Numbered from the stretch's first letter, positions 1 through 10,171 are shown. The stretch is 38,979 bases of DNA from Bacteroidetes bacterium HGW-Bacteroidetes-17 (GCA_002840985.1 PHDM01000018.1:1-38979); one strand, 5' to 3'. Numbers and translations: made by a program. The notes: generated by a model not told the origin, from the letters alone.

Positions 1-195
1 ACAGCCCCGCAAGCAGCAGGAGTAATCCACAGCGACCTTGAAAGAGGGTTTATCAGAGCTGAAGTAATGAAGTATGATGATTTTATTAGTTTGGGTTCCG
101 AACAGGCTTGCAAAGACAAGGGCAAATTTCACGTCGAAGGTAAATCCTATATTGTTGGCGATGGTGACATTTTACATATTCGTTTTAATGTTTAA
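1..195 (+). CDS. ychF: YchF/OLA1-family ATPase, C-terminal fragment
   Basis: Reading frame 1 is open from the window edge to a TAA at 193-195, giving the last 64 residues of a protein whose start lies outside the window. The fragment contains [17 protein letters not shown], then AEVMKYDDF, and ends [11 protein letters not shown]. This matches the C-terminal TGS-like domain of the YchF/OLA1 P-loop ATPases, which bind nucleotide and associate with ribosomes. The nucleotide-binding domain is not visible, so the call rests on this conserved tail. The next gene on the same strand begins about 100 bases downstream. Confidence 0.85.
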   Translation, partial: TAPQAAGVIHSDLERGFIRAEVMKYDDFISLGSEQACKDKGKFHVEGKSYIVGDGDILHIRFNV

Positions 196-294
196 AATAG
201 TTTGTCTTTTTTATTAATTCACTGCCCTTTTATTTATCCTGAAATTATCAATTTTCGTTATCTTGCTACTTTAATTCAATCAAATTAAGTGACA

Positions 295-1164
295 ATGAAA
301 AAGCTATTAATTCCTTTCTTTTTGCTTTCCTGCGTGTTAGCACAATCGCAAACCGGAACTGAAATTTATTTATTTGATATCAAGATTGAAAATGATCAAG
401 TTAGCATATCAAATCCTCAAAACATTACTAATCACGAAGGGTATGACAATCAGCCCAATTTCCATGGTACCGATCCTGTTATTTATTATGCATCCTTTGA
501 TAATGAAGGCAGAAGCGACATAAAATATTTCAATTACCAAACCCTTGAAACAAGGAATTTGACTATTACTCCTGAAAGGGAGTACTCACCTACCCTTACT
601 CCTGATGGGAAATTTATTTCATGCATCATACAACGCGACAATGGTGCTCAGGACTTAGGGAAATATCCTGTTGAAGGAGGTCAACCCATCATTCTCAGCA
701 ACAAATACCTAATTGGCTATCATGCCTGGATTGATGAATCCAAATTATTGGCTTACGTTTTATTAGACGACATGGGCGAATTGCACTATATTGATCTGAA
801 ATCAGGAGAAGATTTAATAATTACCACAAAAATCGGACGATCCTTGCATAAAATTCCTTCACGAAATAGGATGAGTTATATTGATAAATCCTTATCTGAG
901 AATTGGCGCATTAATTCGTTTGATCCAATAACAAGGATAACATCGACCATCGCATCCACCCTAGCATTAAGAGAAGACTTGTGTTGGACCAGAAATGGGT
1001 TGATGCTCATGAGCGATGGTGATCAACTCTACTTTTTAAATCCGGAGTCTTCCAACGAATGGAAACCGGTTCAAATAAACGATGAATTTAACGGGTTAAA
1101 AGGGATCACACGTTTAGCAATTAATTCAGAGAACAACAAATTGGCCATTGTTGTAAGTGAATAA
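295..1164 (+). CDS. Secreted TolB-like beta-propeller protein
   Basis: This is a 289-residue protein with a Sec-type signal peptide: MKK, then a hydrophobic stretch (LLIPFFLLSCVLA) and a probable cleavage near AQSQ. The mature part has repeated propeller-blade motifs such as SPTLTPDGKFISCI and IKYFNYQT, as in TolB C-terminal (PD40/WD40-like) domains. Such proteins are periplasmic or surface exposed and usually bind proteins or carbohydrates; no catalytic residues are evident. A GTG at 289 is in frame, but the ATG at 295 gives a normal signal peptide and is preferred. It is separated from its neighbours by about 100 and 160 bases and is probably transcribed alone. The exact role is unknown. 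Confidence 0.7.
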   Translation: MKKLLIPFFLLSCVLAQSQTGTEIYLFDIKIENDQVSISNPQNITNHEGYDNQPNFHGTDPVIYYASFDNEGRSDIKYFNYQTLETRNLTITPEREYSPTLTPDGKFISCIIQRDNGAQDLGKYPVEGGQPIILSNKYLIGYHAWIDESKLLAYVLLDDMGELHYIDLKSGEDLIITTKIGRSLHKIPSRNRMSYIDKSLSENWRINSFDPITRITSTIASTLALREDLCWTRNGLMLMSDGDQLYFLNPESSNEWKPVQINDEFNGLKGITRLAINSENNKLAIVVSE

Positions 1165-1252
1165 ACTTTCAAAATTAATGTTTCTAAATTAAATGACATC
1201 CATTATTAAATGATATTTCATTTTCTGTAATGAATAAACAAGGGCATAAATA

Positions 1253-1281
1253 AGGATTGATAATAAACATCCTCGTTTTTT
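1253..1281 (+). terminator. Possible weak terminator
   Basis: A short inverted repeat (AGGAT 1253-1257, ATCCT 1269-1273) is followed by a run of six T at 1276-1281. The stem is only 5 bp, so this is a weak candidate for ending the upstream TolB-like gene. Confidence 0.3.
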
Positions 1282-1326
1282 CGTTTAATAATTGTTAAAT
1301 TCGCATTATAATCAATCAATTGCCAC

Positions 1327-2202
1327 ATGATTAAATATAAATTAGTCTGTACGATTTTTTTATTTTCATTTTTAGTTTCCAACGCTCAGTTAAATATCAC
1401 CTTTACGCAATTGAATATGGGATGCTCCGGTAATTGTGATGGTCAAGTTAAAGCCACAGCTAGTGGGGGAATCGCTCCTTATCATTATGATTGGGGTGGT
1501 GCTGCGGTTAATTTAAACGATTCGTCGGTAGCGATAAATTTATGCGAAGGACTATATAACATGAGTGTTTATGATGCACTTAATAACCGACTTGACACGG
1601 ATGTTTATGTAAAAGTTTACAGGGCCCCGAGCATTGAACTTTCAACGGATCCCGAAGATCCCTGGTATATCCAAAGCCCGACAGGTACCTTCCAATTCAC
1701 AAATCTTTCAGAAGATAGCATCGATGTAGAAGGATGGAAATGGGATTTTGGTGACGGTGTTACATCTTTTGACCCATCTCCAACACATACTTTCGATCAT
1801 ATTGGAAATTTTGACATTATTTTTACTGCAAAATATCAAACAAGCTGCGACACTAATTTATATTATTCTATTGCTGTTAAAACTGTTAGGTTGATCATTC
1901 CTAATATTATTACACCAAATAATGATGGGATCAATGACATTTTTATCATCACACAGGATAATCCTGGTTCAAATCTTAAAGCCGGTGCTGATTACCCCAA
2001 GATAAATGACTTTTACAAAAGCAATGAATTAATCATTTTTAACCGTTGGACACAAAAAGTTTATGAACAAAAAAATTATCAGAACGATTGGGATGGAGGA
2101 AGTTTGAAAGACGGGGTATATTTCTATGTGCTAAAATGTCATGGAGAATTTGAAGATGATGTTTTTAAAGGATCGTTAACCATAATGGGCAGTGGAAAAT
2201 AA
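1327..2202 (+). CDS. T9SS type B cargo protein with SprB-like repeat and PKD domain
   Basis: This is a 291-residue secreted protein. A signal peptide covers about residues 1-20 (ending VSNAQ). Residues about 30-60 contain CSGNCDGQVKATASGG and PYHYDWGG, which resemble the SprB repeat of gliding adhesins. Residues about 135-175 contain WKWDFGDGV and PTHTFDHIGNFDI, a PKD fold. The C-terminal part, from about residue 190, has IPNIITPNNDGINDIF, LIIFNRW and WDGGSLKDGVYFYVL. That is the gliding-motility-associated (CHU_C, type B) sorting domain recognised by the type IX secretion system. It is therefore expected to be exported across the outer membrane and held at the surface. It is short for an adhesin. 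The upstream TAAATTCG at 1296-1303 is a near match to the -7 element. Confidence 0.85.
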   Translation: MIKYKLVCTIFLFSFLVSNAQLNITFTQLNMGCSGNCDGQVKATASGGIAPYHYDWGGAAVNLNDSSVAINLCEGLYNMSVYDALNNRLDTDVYVKVYRAPSIELSTDPEDPWYIQSPTGTFQFTNLSEDSIDVEGWKWDFGDGVTSFDPSPTHTFDHIGNFDIIFTAKYQTSCDTNLYYSIAVKTVRLIIPNIITPNNDGINDIFIITQDNPGSNLKAGADYPKINDFYKSNELIIFNRWTQKVYEQKNYQNDWDGGSLKDGVYFYVLKCHGEFEDDVFKGSLTIMGSGK

Positions 2203-2233
2203 TAAATAAGGCTTCTTATTCAATGATAATTTA

Positions 2234-2241
2234 TATTTTTG
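2234..2241 (+). promoter_or_regulatory. -7 element very close to the start codon
   Basis: TATTTTTG matches the Bacteroidota -7 consensus TAnnTTTG exactly and ends only 4 bases before the ATG at 2246. If used, transcription would start at or just inside the start codon, giving a leaderless mRNA. It may also be a chance match in AT-rich DNA. Confidence 0.35.
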
Positions 2242-2245
2242 CATT

Positions 2246-2710
2246 ATGAAGCGAAATAACACATTTTCATTTCTTTTTATTTTCTTAATTTTTCAATTGA
2301 TCAATGTTGGATGTAATTCACATTCGCAGCGTTCTGAGAAAAATGCGGATTCAGCAAATACACTAAACAGCTCAAATGAATCGGTTTATTCGGATGAACC
2401 ACCAAAAATAATATTTATTGAAAATGAATATGATTTTGGTGAACTTAAAGAAGGAGAAATGATAACACATGCTTTTAAATTCAGCAATTCTGGTGGTTCC
2501 GACCTGATAATTTCCGATGTAAAAGCTTCCTGTGGATGCACGGCAAGCGACTTCACGAGAGAACCCATAAAACCGGGAGGAACCGGTATTATTAAACTTA
2601 CCTTTGATAGCCGAGGGCAGATGGGGTATCAAAACAAAACGGCAACTATTGAAACAAATGCTTCAACAAACAGGGTATATCTGCGGATTAAAGCAACCGT
2701 AAAAAAATAA
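2246..2710 (+). CDS. DUF1573-domain lipoprotein
   Basis: This is a 154-residue predicted lipoprotein. The N-terminus has KR followed by a hydrophobic segment and a lipobox-like LINVGC, with Cys23 as the likely lipidation site. After a serine/asparagine-rich linker the mature domain (about residues 52-154) has FIENEYDFGELKEGE, FSNSGGSDL, ASCGCTASD and KPGGTG. These are typical of DUF1573, an immunoglobulin-like fold common in Bacteroidota. The position directly before yajC (26-base gap) is the usual order in this phylum, so the two are probably co-transcribed. The start is fixed by the signal peptide, which makes the near-abutting -7 element at 2234-2241 notable. The molecular role of DUF1573 is not established. 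Confidence 0.8.
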   Translation: MKRNNTFSFLFIFLIFQLINVGCNSHSQRSEKNADSANTLNSSNESVYSDEPPKIIFIENEYDFGELKEGEMITHAFKFSNSGGSDLIISDVKASCGCTASDFTREPIKPGGTGIIKLTFDSRGQMGYQNKTATIETNASTNRVYLRIKATVKK

Positions 2711-2736
2711 AAATTAAACATAAAACAAAGTACACA

Positions 2737-3048
2737 ATGACAATCTCAAACATCTTATTATTCATGCCTCAGGAAGGCCAAGAAGGAGGCGGACTTATGT
2801 CATTTCTCCCGTTAATTTTAATCGTAGTCGTTTTTTACATGTTCTTTATTCGGCCACAGATGAAAAAAACAAAGGAGCAAAAGAAATATCGTGAGTCGCT
2901 AAAAAAAGGGGATAAAATTATTACCATTGGAGGAATCCATGGAAAAATCCTTGAAGTTCGTGATAAAACTTTCATCATTGAAATTGATGGAGGAAACAAA
3001 CTAACGATTGAAAGATCTGCAGTAGGTGGGGATGCTCCACAAGCCTAA
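2737..3048 (+). CDS. yajC: Preprotein translocase accessory subunit YajC
   Basis: YajC is a small single-span inner-membrane protein associated with SecDF and the Sec translocon. This 103-residue copy has a short N-terminal loop (PQEGQEGGG), one transmembrane helix at about residues 22-40 ending FFIRPQMKK, and the conserved cytoplasmic part with KKGDKIITIGGIHGKI and VRDKTFIIEIDGG. The IRPQ motif directly after the helix is diagnostic. It follows the DUF1573 lipoprotein and precedes the YbbR-coaE pair. A strong hairpin with a T-tract starts 24 bases after its stop and probably ends most transcripts. Confidence 0.93.
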   Translation: MTISNILLFMPQEGQEGGGLMSFLPLILIVVVFYMFFIRPQMKKTKEQKKYRESLKKGDKIITIGGIHGKILEVRDKTFIIEIDGGNKLTIERSAVGGDAPQA

Positions 3049-3072
3049 CCTTAATTACAAAATGCTATGATC

Positions 3073-3105
3073 AGGAATTCTATATTGTTATAGGATTCCT
3101 TTTTT
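3073..3105 (+). terminator. Intrinsic terminator after yajC, abutting the ybbR start
   Basis: Arms at 3073-3084 and 3089-3100 form a 12-bp stem (eleven Watson-Crick pairs and one T-G wobble) with a TTGT loop, followed by TTTTT at 3101-3105. The start codon of the next gene (TTG 3112 or GTG 3127) lies within a few bases of the T-tract. The element may thus act as an attenuator for the downstream pair. Confidence 0.75.
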
Positions 3106-3111
3106 ATTAAC

Positions 3112-4125
3112 TTGCAGAAAAAAACGGTGAAACTAACTATCACAGATTTATACGAGAGCACATTAAAAATTAAGAATTTAAGAGACAAAGCACGTCTTTC
3201 TATTTTTCTTATTTGCCTTTTAATATCTGTATCCATTTGGTTATTAATTAAGATGTCAAAAGACTATTCATCTGACATTCCCTATGAAATTAATTTTGTG
3301 AATCCGCCTTCTGATCAGATCATTACTAAAGCATTTGATTCAATAGTATACCTGAAAATTGATTCGAGGGGCTTTGATTTATTGACTGAAATTTATTTTA
3401 AAAAGAAAAAACAGCTTTTGATTGATCTCCATAATGTTCGAATTTATAATACCAGTTCCAGCTTTCGCAGTTATATTTTAAGTGCATCACTACTTAACCA
3501 AATAAGGAATCAAAATGGATTCCAATATTCTATAAGCAAAATTTCACCTGATACGCTCTACTTAAATCTTGAAAAAACGATGAGTAAAGAAGTGGAGGTT
3601 CTTCTTAAAATTGATATAATTCCTAAGCAACAACATTATGTTTATGGAAAGATTACACCATCTATACAAAAGATTACTATCAGTGGACCGCCTTCATTGA
3701 TTGATTCTATAAATTCAATATCAACCGAATATGTAAAGCTTGTCAATGTTCAAAGTAATCAGTTCATTGGACTTAAACTTATTAATCCATATAAAGATGC
3801 CCAATTGCATCTTTCCACCGATTCCGTTCAGGTGCACATTCCTATTGAACAGTTCACTGAGAGTTCGCTAATTATTCCAATAAAAATATTTGAGAAAAAC
3901 GATTTACGAATTAAATTATTTCCTGAAACTGTGACTGTCAAATTTTTAGTAGCACTAAAAGATTTTGATAGAATTACCCCGGACATATTTTCGGCAGTTA
4001 TCCATTATGATGAGCATTCATTAAACTCTCAGATAATAGTGTTAGAACGTTACCCTGCCTTTATTAAGATTATTGATTTTCAACCTAAGTCTGTGGAGTA
4101 TTTAATTTTAGTTAACAATGATTAA
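3112..4125 (+). CDS. YbbR/CdaR-like domain protein
   Basis: This protein of up to 337 residues has one N-terminal transmembrane helix (about residues 26-47, SIFLICLLISVSIWLL) followed by an extracytoplasmic region of repeated beta-rich YbbR-like units, for example KITISGPPSLIDSI and VQVHIPIEQF. In Firmicutes, YbbR (CdaR) modulates the diadenylate cyclase CdaA; in Bacteroidota the family sits between yajC and coaE, as here. No ATG precedes the membrane helix, so translation must begin at the TTG at 3112 or the GTG at 3127. Either lies directly after the T-tract of the preceding terminator. Its end overlaps coaE by 8 bases, suggesting translational coupling. The function in this phylum is unproven. 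Confidence 0.75.
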   Translation: MQKKTVKLTITDLYESTLKIKNLRDKARLSIFLICLLISVSIWLLIKMSKDYSSDIPYEINFVNPPSDQIITKAFDSIVYLKIDSRGFDLLTEIYFKKKKQLLIDLHNVRIYNTSSSFRSYILSASLLNQIRNQNGFQYSISKISPDTLYLNLEKTMSKEVEVLLKIDIIPKQQHYVYGKITPSIQKITISGPPSLIDSINSISTEYVKLVNVQSNQFIGLKLINPYKDAQLHLSTDSVQVHIPIEQFTESSLIIPIKIFEKNDLRIKLFPETVTVKFLVALKDFDRITPDIFSAVIHYDEHSLNSQIIVLERYPAFIKIIDFQPKSVEYLILVNND

Positions 4126-4705
4126 GATTGGTTTAACTGGCAATATGGGCAGTGGAAAAACAACTGTTGCCAGGATTTTCCAAGCGTTAGGTGTACCAAT
4201 ATTTTATGCAGATATTGAAGCAAAAAAAGTACTGGAACGTGAAAACATCATCCTACATTTAAGTTCGCTCTTTGGAGCGAAGATAATTGATAATAATGGG
4301 CAAATTGACAGAAAACAAATGGCTTTATTGGTATTCAATGATAAAAATGCTTTAAATCTGCTTAACAAGATAATCCATCCGGAAGTAGCCCGCTTATTTC
4401 AAAATTGGCTCATTTCCAATTCAAAAGCACCATATATAATTCATGAAGCAGCCATACTTTTTGAAAGTGGATTTGATAAATATATGAATACCATAATATA
4501 TGTTTATGCACCTGAAATAATGAGAATAGAAAGAATTATTAATAGGGATAAATTAAGTAGTGAAGAAGTAAAACAAAGGTTGAAAAACCAATGGGATGAT
4601 AAGCGAAAGCTTTCTCTATCGGAACATTTTATCGAAAATGATGGAAATACTCTTATAATCCCACAGATTTTAAAAATTCACAAAATTTACCAATTTGATA
4701 TTTAG
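4118..4705 (+). CDS. coaE: Dephospho-CoA kinase
   Basis: CoaE phosphorylates the ribose 3'-hydroxyl of dephospho-CoA, the last step of coenzyme A synthesis, in the cytoplasm. The 195-residue protein has the expected length. It shows the P-loop GNMGSGKTT (residues about 8-16), the early FYADIEAKKVLE segment with the conserved Asp, and IHPEVARLFQNW and HEAAILFESGFD in the lid and substrate region. It also has the RIINRDKLSSEEVKQRL helix typical of the family. It overlaps the upstream YbbR-like gene by 8 bases and is followed by a strong bidirectional terminator. Confidence 0.94.
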   Translation: MIKIGLTGNMGSGKTTVARIFQALGVPIFYADIEAKKVLERENIILHLSSLFGAKIIDNNGQIDRKQMALLVFNDKNALNLLNKIIHPEVARLFQNWLISNSKAPYIIHEAAILFESGFDKYMNTIIYVYAPEIMRIERIINRDKLSSEEVKQRLKNQWDDKRKLSLSEHFIENDGNTLIIPQILKIHKIYQFDI

Positions 4706-4783
4706 TTGACAGGCAAAATTAGTTAATACATAAATTTAGAGATCTATATACTTTAGAGTATCATCAGATTAACGATATGCTTA

Positions 4784-4823
4784 AAATAAAAAAGGCTACA
4801 ATAAAATGCAGCCTTTTTTATTT
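4784..4823. terminator. Bidirectional intrinsic terminator
   Basis: A perfect 14-bp inverted repeat (4784-4797 and 4810-4823) surrounds a 12-base loop. Each strand reads GGCT or AGCC flanked by runs of A or T, so the structure gives a stem plus T-tract in both directions. It lies between the convergent coaE (+) and the LruC lipoprotein gene (-) and probably ends both. Confidence 0.88.
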
Positions 4824-4845
4824 CTCTATGATCCTATCTACTTAT

Positions 4846-5859
4846 TTATGGAGCCTGATAAAGGTTACCTATAAGTCTATAACCAGGAGCAAGATTAGAA
4901 TACCAGTCAGTATAAAGAATACCTCCGCTTTCTGCCCAAGCACCAAAATGATAATAACCCCAATTAATGTCTATACTTTCTCTAGGATATTTAAAGATTC
5001 CAGGAATCTCTAAAACCCATGGGTAATTTTTAGACGTTTTATAAGTGCTATTTATCCCTGGTTGTGAATAATCATCAGCTGTCATAAAATAACTGGGATC
5101 CGCCAAATCAGTTGGAGGAAAGTTAACTTTATGTACTTCACGCCCTCTGCCTTCATTGATAAAATCAATAATCAGGAATGGATTAAAATTAGTTCCATTG
5201 ATGATAAAATCAGCTGAATCAATATCAACACCAGGTCTTGGTGTAATATGAATCTCCAAAGTATCATCAGGTGCGAAAATAGTACCGTACTGCGAATTAT
5301 TAGCCCATAAAGGCATAATATCCTTAATGTTATCAGCTACGATAATTACGGGGTTTGATTGACCAAGCTCCCAACCAGAATTACCATCAGTTGCAGTAGT
5401 ATAACCGGCATAAACAGAATTTCCAGTAACTACAAATCCTGTTGTATCTAAACCTGTTAATTCAAATCCGAAACCATTTTCTGTCCCGGCTCCGGTAGCT
5501 CTAAAAATAAACGTACCTACTATGTCAGTAATATTATTACTTGCATTAGTAGCAGTTCTAAATTGATACGATACCACTAGGTCATTAAAATCATAATCGC
5601 CTTTAGCAGGCCATAAATCTTCAAATGCCAGTGTAGCGTATACGTTCGGATAGTAATGATTACCTCCGGCTTTCAGGGTATTGGCAGAATTCATCGGAAT
5701 TCTCCAATCAAAATTTGCGGGTACAATCAAATCCTCCATATTCTTTACTTGAATATCAAGGTTTTCATCTTCCCCAATCTTATGAACATCTTTATTACAA
5801 GCACTCAAAACTATCGCAAAAACAACTAAAAGATAAAGAAAAGGTTTGAGAGTTTTCAT
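4846..5859 (-). CDS. LruC-domain lipoprotein
   Basis: This 337-residue predicted lipoprotein begins MKTLKPFLYLLVVFAIVLSAC, a classic signal with lipobox LSAC and lipidation at Cys21. Residues about 75-110 contain YATLAFEDLWP, GDYDFNDLVVSYQF and a following N-rich stretch. These match the LruC domain, in which the acidic DxDFNDLV segment is conserved. The C-terminal half (GREVHKVNFPPTDLA, FMTADDYSQPG, YPWVLEIPG, WYSNLAPGYR) also fits this family. Such proteins occur in Bacteroidota and some Gammaproteobacteria, and their function is unknown. The gene stands alone, with a terminator 3' and a 520-base gap 5'. Confidence 0.8.
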   Translation of the reverse strand: MKTLKPFLYLLVVFAIVLSACNKDVHKIGEDENLDIQVKNMEDLIVPANFDWRIPMNSANTLKAGGNHYYPNVYATLAFEDLWPAKGDYDFNDLVVSYQFRTATNASNNITDIVGTFIFRATGAGTENGFGFELTGLDTTGFVVTGNSVYAGYTTATDGNSGWELGQSNPVIIVADNIKDIMPLWANNSQYGTIFAPDDTLEIHITPRPGVDIDSADFIINGTNFNPFLIIDFINEGRGREVHKVNFPPTDLADPSYFMTADDYSQPGINSTYKTSKNYPWVLEIPGIFKYPRESIDINWGYYHFGAWAESGGILYTDWYSNLAPGYRLIGNLYQAP

Positions 5860-6380
5860 AAGTTTGATTTAAACGTAATTAATAATTAATGTAAATTAAC
5901 TTGTAAAAATAAATATAAAATTAATACAATGCAAGGAATTCTATAAGTATTTTACCTATAAACTAAAAAAACTTAGGCAAGTTACCTATTGTCAGGTGAG
6001 CAACTTATTAAAATAAATAGATCAGAAGGTCTATTTTAGGTTAAAATATCTGAGAAATTACAATTCATACTATTCACTAAACTAATATTAATGTGAGTTC
6101 GATATAAAAAACATTAAAATTAAAGACTTCCTATGTCCTGAGCATTTTAATAGCTTAAGATGTAAGACTTTAGAAATCAGACAAAAGATTTAAGACACAA
6201 GTTTTTCCATGGTCTAACTTCTAATATCAAACGTCTTATTAGCCCAAAAAGCTAAATCTATGACATATTGAACCAGTTTCATGGGAAATGCTTAGATCGA
6301 ATTGAGGTTAATACAAGTATAATTATCTCGTATGAAATTAAATTTTATTTAACCTGATAATTTATAACCAATATCTGGTA
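5860..6380. other. Long intergenic region with degenerate repeats
   Basis: There is no credible ORF in these 521 bases. The left part is the AT-rich upstream region of the LruC gene, without a convincing -7 element. Around 6154-6236 there are several degenerate copies of a TTAAGAC/TTAGAC-like heptamer in both orientations. At 6268-6305 lies one copy of a 38-base repeat also found at 20615-20652. The segment next to 6380 is the 3' side of yidC and shows no strong terminator. Confidence 0.6.
6268..6305 (+). repeat. Dispersed intergenic repeat, copy A
   Basis: This 38-base segment aligns without gaps to 20615-20652 with 30 identical positions. Shared blocks are TTGAACC, GTTTCATG and ATCGAA. It lies between yidC and the LruC gene and is non-coding. 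The ends can pair imperfectly (ATTGA with TC-G-AAT). Nearby TTAGAC-like heptamers also occur beside copy B. Confidence 0.6.
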
Positions 6381-8339
6381 CTACTTCTTTGGAGCTGAAT
6401 AGCCTCGTTTCTTAGCAGCTTCCTCTAATCTCTTTTGAAAGTTTGATTTTTTAACAGGTTTTTTCTTATTAAGTTCGATTTGTTTTAATATTTTTTTCTC
6501 ATCGATGGTTGCCCTGATCAAGTACATTTGGCCGAAAGTGATAATGTTGGCAAGGAAGTAGTAATAACTCAAGCCGGAAGCATATCCATTAAACATCCCC
6601 AAAAACATGATCGGCATCAGATACATCATAGTTTTCATTCCAGGCATTTGCTGACTTCCGGAGGCCATCATATCATTATTCATTTTTGTATAGATGATGG
6701 TAGATATCGTCATTAACAATGTAAACAAACTAATGTGATTTCCATAAACACTACTTAAAATTGGAATTTGAGCTGTCCAGGAGAATATTGAATCATAAGA
6801 CGATAAATCGGTGGCCCATAAAAAGGATTGCTGCCTCAATTCGATGGATGAAGGAAAAAACCGAAACATTGCAAACAAAATAGGCATCTGTAAAAGCATG
6901 GGTACGCAACCGGCCATTGGGTTAACTCCTGCTTTTTTATAAAGAGCCATTGTAGCTTGTTGCTTTTTCATGGCATCTTCCTTCTTAGGAAATTTCAATC
7001 CAATCTCATCAATTTCGGGCTTTAAAACCCTCATTTTTGCAGTTGATTTGTAAGTTTTATAGGCAATTGGGAAAAGAACCAATTTTAACAAAATGGTTAA
7101 GACTAATATAATTATACCATAGTTCCACCCAAATCCTCCAAGGAAATTGAATACCGGGATAACAGCATAAATGTTGATCCATGCTAATGGTGCAAAACTC
7201 CATCCCAAAGGAATTTGTCGTTCGAGACCTAAGTGATATTTACGAAGAATATTATATTTATTCGGTCCGAAATAAAAGGACATTTGAATTGATTGGTCGC
7301 CCGAAAAAGAGTATGGAATTCCTATGGTCGACTTCATAGATTTCAAATACCTTGGATCATTTGCAAAATCAGGATCGGTGAATCCACTAATTTCTGCATT
7401 TACAAATGCATCATTAGCTATGAGTGCAGTAGAAAAAAATCGCTGCTTAAATGAAATCCATTTTACCTTTGATTTTAAAACTTCACTATCATCCTTTGTT
7501 TCTGAGAGGTAATCCACTTCATCGCTGGCATATTTATAAAAAACGGTCGGTCCATTCCAACGATCAATACTTCTTTCCTGTTTCAGAATATTGGTTTCCC
7601 ACTCCAGATTTAAATAATTAGCATTTGTTGCTAATACGTCCTTTAATCCAACAATATTAATTTTATAATCGAACATATACTTATTTCCAGAAATCGTATA
7701 TAAAAATTCAATATACTGGTTCGGGTTATAAGAATCTTCACCATTATCAGTGTATAAACGCATTCCAAACGATACGGACTCATCTCCTTTTATTTTTACA
7801 TCATCTTCACCTGAATGATCCCTGTCGGGCCAAAAAGGTTGAAAATAAAAGTCCTGGGTATTCAGGCGATAATTGTTTATAAAAAATGATATCCCGAATT
7901 TATTGGCTTCTGAATCGAATAAAATAAGGGGTAGTGAATCATAGGTTTTATATCTGGTCAATTCAGCAGATAGGATTCTTGCGCCTTTATTTGAGAATTG
8001 AAGTTTGAAGAGCTCGTTTTCAATGGTCGTAATTTTTTCTTCACCAACTGCAGAATTTGCAAACACGCTGTATTTTGATTTATCGACTGAAGCAAGAATT
8101 TCTTGACTTCCCGAACTATTTTCATTTTGGGCCTCCACAATGTTGGATTCATCAGCCAGCGTAATTTTTGATTTATTGATAGAATCCTGACGAAGATAAT
8201 TAGCCTGATTTACCGCTGAGATCGAATCCTGAACCCGTTGCTTTTCTTGAATTTCTTCTTTAGAGGGTTTTAGTAAAATACTCCATGTGATAAATATGGC
8301 TCCGAGGAGTAAAACTCCAATTATATTATTTTTATTCAT
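6381..8339 (-). CDS. yidC: Membrane protein insertase YidC
   Basis: YidC inserts and folds inner-membrane proteins, alone or with SecYEG. The 652-residue length fits the Gram-negative form. There is an N-terminal transmembrane anchor (IIGVLLLGAIFITWSILL), then a large periplasmic beta-sandwich domain to about residue 370. The conserved five-helix core follows, with FNFLGGFGWNYGIIILVLT, the cytoplasmic hairpin KMRVLKPEIDEIGLKFPKK and the segment AGVNPMAGCVPMLLQMPILFAM split across it. The basic tail (KKPVKKSNFQKRLEE, ending KKRGYSAPKK) is ribosome-facing in homologues. It lies 87 bases downstream of pyrG on the same strand, a common arrangement in Bacteroidota. Confidence 0.95.
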   Translation of the reverse strand: MNKNNIIGVLLLGAIFITWSILLKPSKEEIQEKQRVQDSISAVNQANYLRQDSINKSKITLADESNIVEAQNENSSGSQEILASVDKSKYSVFANSAVGEEKITTIENELFKLQFSNKGARILSAELTRYKTYDSLPLILFDSEANKFGISFFINNYRLNTQDFYFQPFWPDRDHSGEDDVKIKGDESVSFGMRLYTDNGEDSYNPNQYIEFLYTISGNKYMFDYKINIVGLKDVLATNANYLNLEWETNILKQERSIDRWNGPTVFYKYASDEVDYLSETKDDSEVLKSKVKWISFKQRFFSTALIANDAFVNAEISGFTDPDFANDPRYLKSMKSTIGIPYSFSGDQSIQMSFYFGPNKYNILRKYHLGLERQIPLGWSFAPLAWINIYAVIPVFNFLGGFGWNYGIIILVLTILLKLVLFPIAYKTYKSTAKMRVLKPEIDEIGLKFPKKEDAMKKQQATMALYKKAGVNPMAGCVPMLLQMPILFAMFRFFPSSIELRQQSFLWATDLSSYDSIFSWTAQIPILSSVYGNHISLFTLLMTISTIIYTKMNNDMMASGSQQMPGMKTMMYLMPIMFLGMFNGYASGLSYYYFLANIITFGQMYLIRATIDEKKILKQIELNKKKPVKKSNFQKRLEEAAKKRGYSAPKK

Positions 8340-8426
8340 TTATTAAGAGTTTGAGCAAGTTTGTTCGCCTATGCTTAAAAAGTTCCCTTCTATCAAGAAC
8401 TATTCCTTTGTATTTAATGTGCCAAA

Positions 8427-10088
<1,662 letters not shown>

Positions 10089-10112
10089 TTACCCCTTAGG
10101 GTATTCTGTCGG

Positions 10113-10143
10113 CAAAATTATAAAATTACAGAGCCTTTTGAAA
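10113..10143 (-). promoter_or_regulatory. pyrG promoter, Bacteroidota type
   Basis: On the minus strand TAATTTTG (10120-10113) matches the -7 consensus TAnnTTTG. TTTC (10143-10140) stands 19 bases upstream in the -33 position. Transcription would start near 10105-10109 and give a leader of roughly 70 bases. Confidence 0.55.
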
Positions 10144-10171
10144 GAAAGGCACTGTAATTTTCAATATATCT

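Noticed and set aside
4777-5013. A 78-codon plus-strand frame spanning the coaE/LruC terminator
   Set aside because: It begins inside the terminator stem and runs antisense to the LruC gene.
6154-6236. CRISPR-like array suggested by repeated short units
   Set aside because: The units are degenerate heptamers in both orientations without uniform spacers, and there are no cas genes in the window.
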